A program made the position numbers and the translations under genes. Of a stretch of 5,976 nucleotides of DNA, positions 5,616 through 5,976 are shown piece after piece. The notes beneath the pieces are model-generated. The model was given only the letters and a program-made list of their open reading frames with translations, had not been told where the DNA came from and did not search any database. Origin of the DNA: JBFXAN01 sp050184225. Its GTDB lineage: Bacteria; Chloroflexota; Dehalococcoidia; CAUJGQ01. The stretch covers positions 1-5,976 of the forward strand of contig JBFXAN010000270.1 of NCBI GenBank assembly GCA_050184225.1. The letters are read 5' to 3'. The stretch's first letter is position 1. Every line of letters begins with the position of its first letter.

Positions 5616-5900
5616 ATGTTCCCTGGGTTGGACCTCGCGTTTATCGCCCTCGCGGAGACGCACTACCGGCGGACGGTACTCTATCCGGCGCTCATCCAGC
5701 GGGCGCAGCACCAGCGCGAGCGGCGGCGGCCGGCGTGGCAGCAGGTCGCGCGCTGGCGCCTGGGCACGGCCTTCGTCCGGCTCGGCGAGCACCTGCGCAC
5801 GCCGGCCGCCGCCGGCCGAGCTAACACAGGCGCCACGCCGCACAACCCACCCTACAGTGCCACTTCGCCCAGTCTGCGCTATGCTGCCGCCCAAAACTGA
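5616..5900 (+). CDS. Small basic protein of unknown function
   Basis: Predicted 94 aa. GGGAGGTG at 5603-5610 gives a strong RBS at good distance from the ATG at 5616, which is why the longer upstream frame, antisense to the CGNR gene, is rejected as the start. Residues 1-14 (MFPGLDLAFIALAE) are mildly hydrophobic. Residues 18-62 are strongly helical and basic, with an RERRR cluster and the amphipathic stretch QQVARWRLGTAFVRLGEHLR (42-61). From about 63 on it is A/G/T/P-rich and probably disordered. No signal peptide or known domain is evident. It is divergent from the CGNR-PPOX-MFS operon and sits behind a palindrome-bearing promoter. The next gene starts 9 bp after its stop, suggesting co-transcription. 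Its function is not recognised. Confidence 0.6.
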   Translation: MFPGLDLAFIALAETHYRRTVLYPALIQRAQHQRERRRPAWQQVARWRLGTAFVRLGEHLRTPAAAGRANTGATPHNPPYSATSPSLRYAAAQN

Positions 5901-5909
5901 GGGCGCGTT

Positions 5910-5976
5910 ATGGCGAGTGAGTCGAGCAGGCTGCCGTTGCGGACGATGGACCGATGGTCGGATGCGTTCGCTGAGC
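5910..5976 (+). CDS. Start of an unidentified gene, cut by the right edge
   Basis: ATG at 5910 opens MASESSRLPLRTMDRWSDAF and remains open to the end of the window. GAGGG at 5899-5903 lies 6 nt upstream and overlaps the stop codon of the preceding small ORF, so the two are probably translated from one message. Twenty-two codons are too few to assign a family. Confidence 0.5.
   Translation, partial: MASESSRLPLRTMDRWSDAFAE

Noticed and set aside
1..5976. CRISPR array, riboswitch or phage/defence island
   Set aside because: No regularly spaced repeats beyond the heptamer array, no conserved riboswitch-like structure, and no defence or phage genes recognised.

Overview
This is a high-GC bacterial window. 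An F420-type PPOX enzyme, a CGNR zinc-finger regulator and a VWA/NorD-like protein with an alpha-helical repeat N-terminus together suggest Chloroflexota, perhaps the Thermomicrobia/Sphaerobacter side. An actinobacterium cannot be excluded. The assignment rests on gene families and base composition only.

Left part (1-1712, minus strand): a gene for a NorD/VWA-type protein starts at 1712 and runs off the left edge. Its first 480 codons read cleanly. At 88-271 a palindromic, non-coding insertion with near-perfect inverted repeats, flanked by a 7-bp direct repeat, breaks the gene. The natural C-terminal frame resumes in 1-87 but is shifted. Removing 191 bp (element plus one 7-bp copy) restores one continuous frame, so this looks like a MITE- or REPIN-like insertion that inactivated or truncated the gene.

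Middle (1713-3197): a 456-bp spacer holds a 7-bp tandem repeat and a perfect match to the Gram-positive-type LexA/DinR (SOS) box. It also holds a seven-codon micro-ORF. It leads into a plus-strand class I SAM-dependent methyltransferase. The recognisable methyltransferase ends about residue 240, but the frame continues about 100 codons through what may be transposon debris and overlaps the convergent MFS gene by 101 bp.

Right part (3097-5455, minus strand): three co-directional, closely spaced genes read CGNR zinc-finger regulator, then PPOX/F420-type flavin or deazaflavin oxidoreductase, then MFS_3-type exporter. They look like a self-regulated efflux/redox operon.

Divergent end (5456-5976, plus strand): a promoter-like TTGACT/TACGGT pair has a 21-bp near-perfect palindrome across its spacer. 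It precedes a small basic protein of unknown function with a strong RBS. Nine bases after that protein's stop, another gene with a good RBS begins and runs off the right edge. The palindrome lies between the regulator and this divergent unit and is the best candidate for the regulator's operator.
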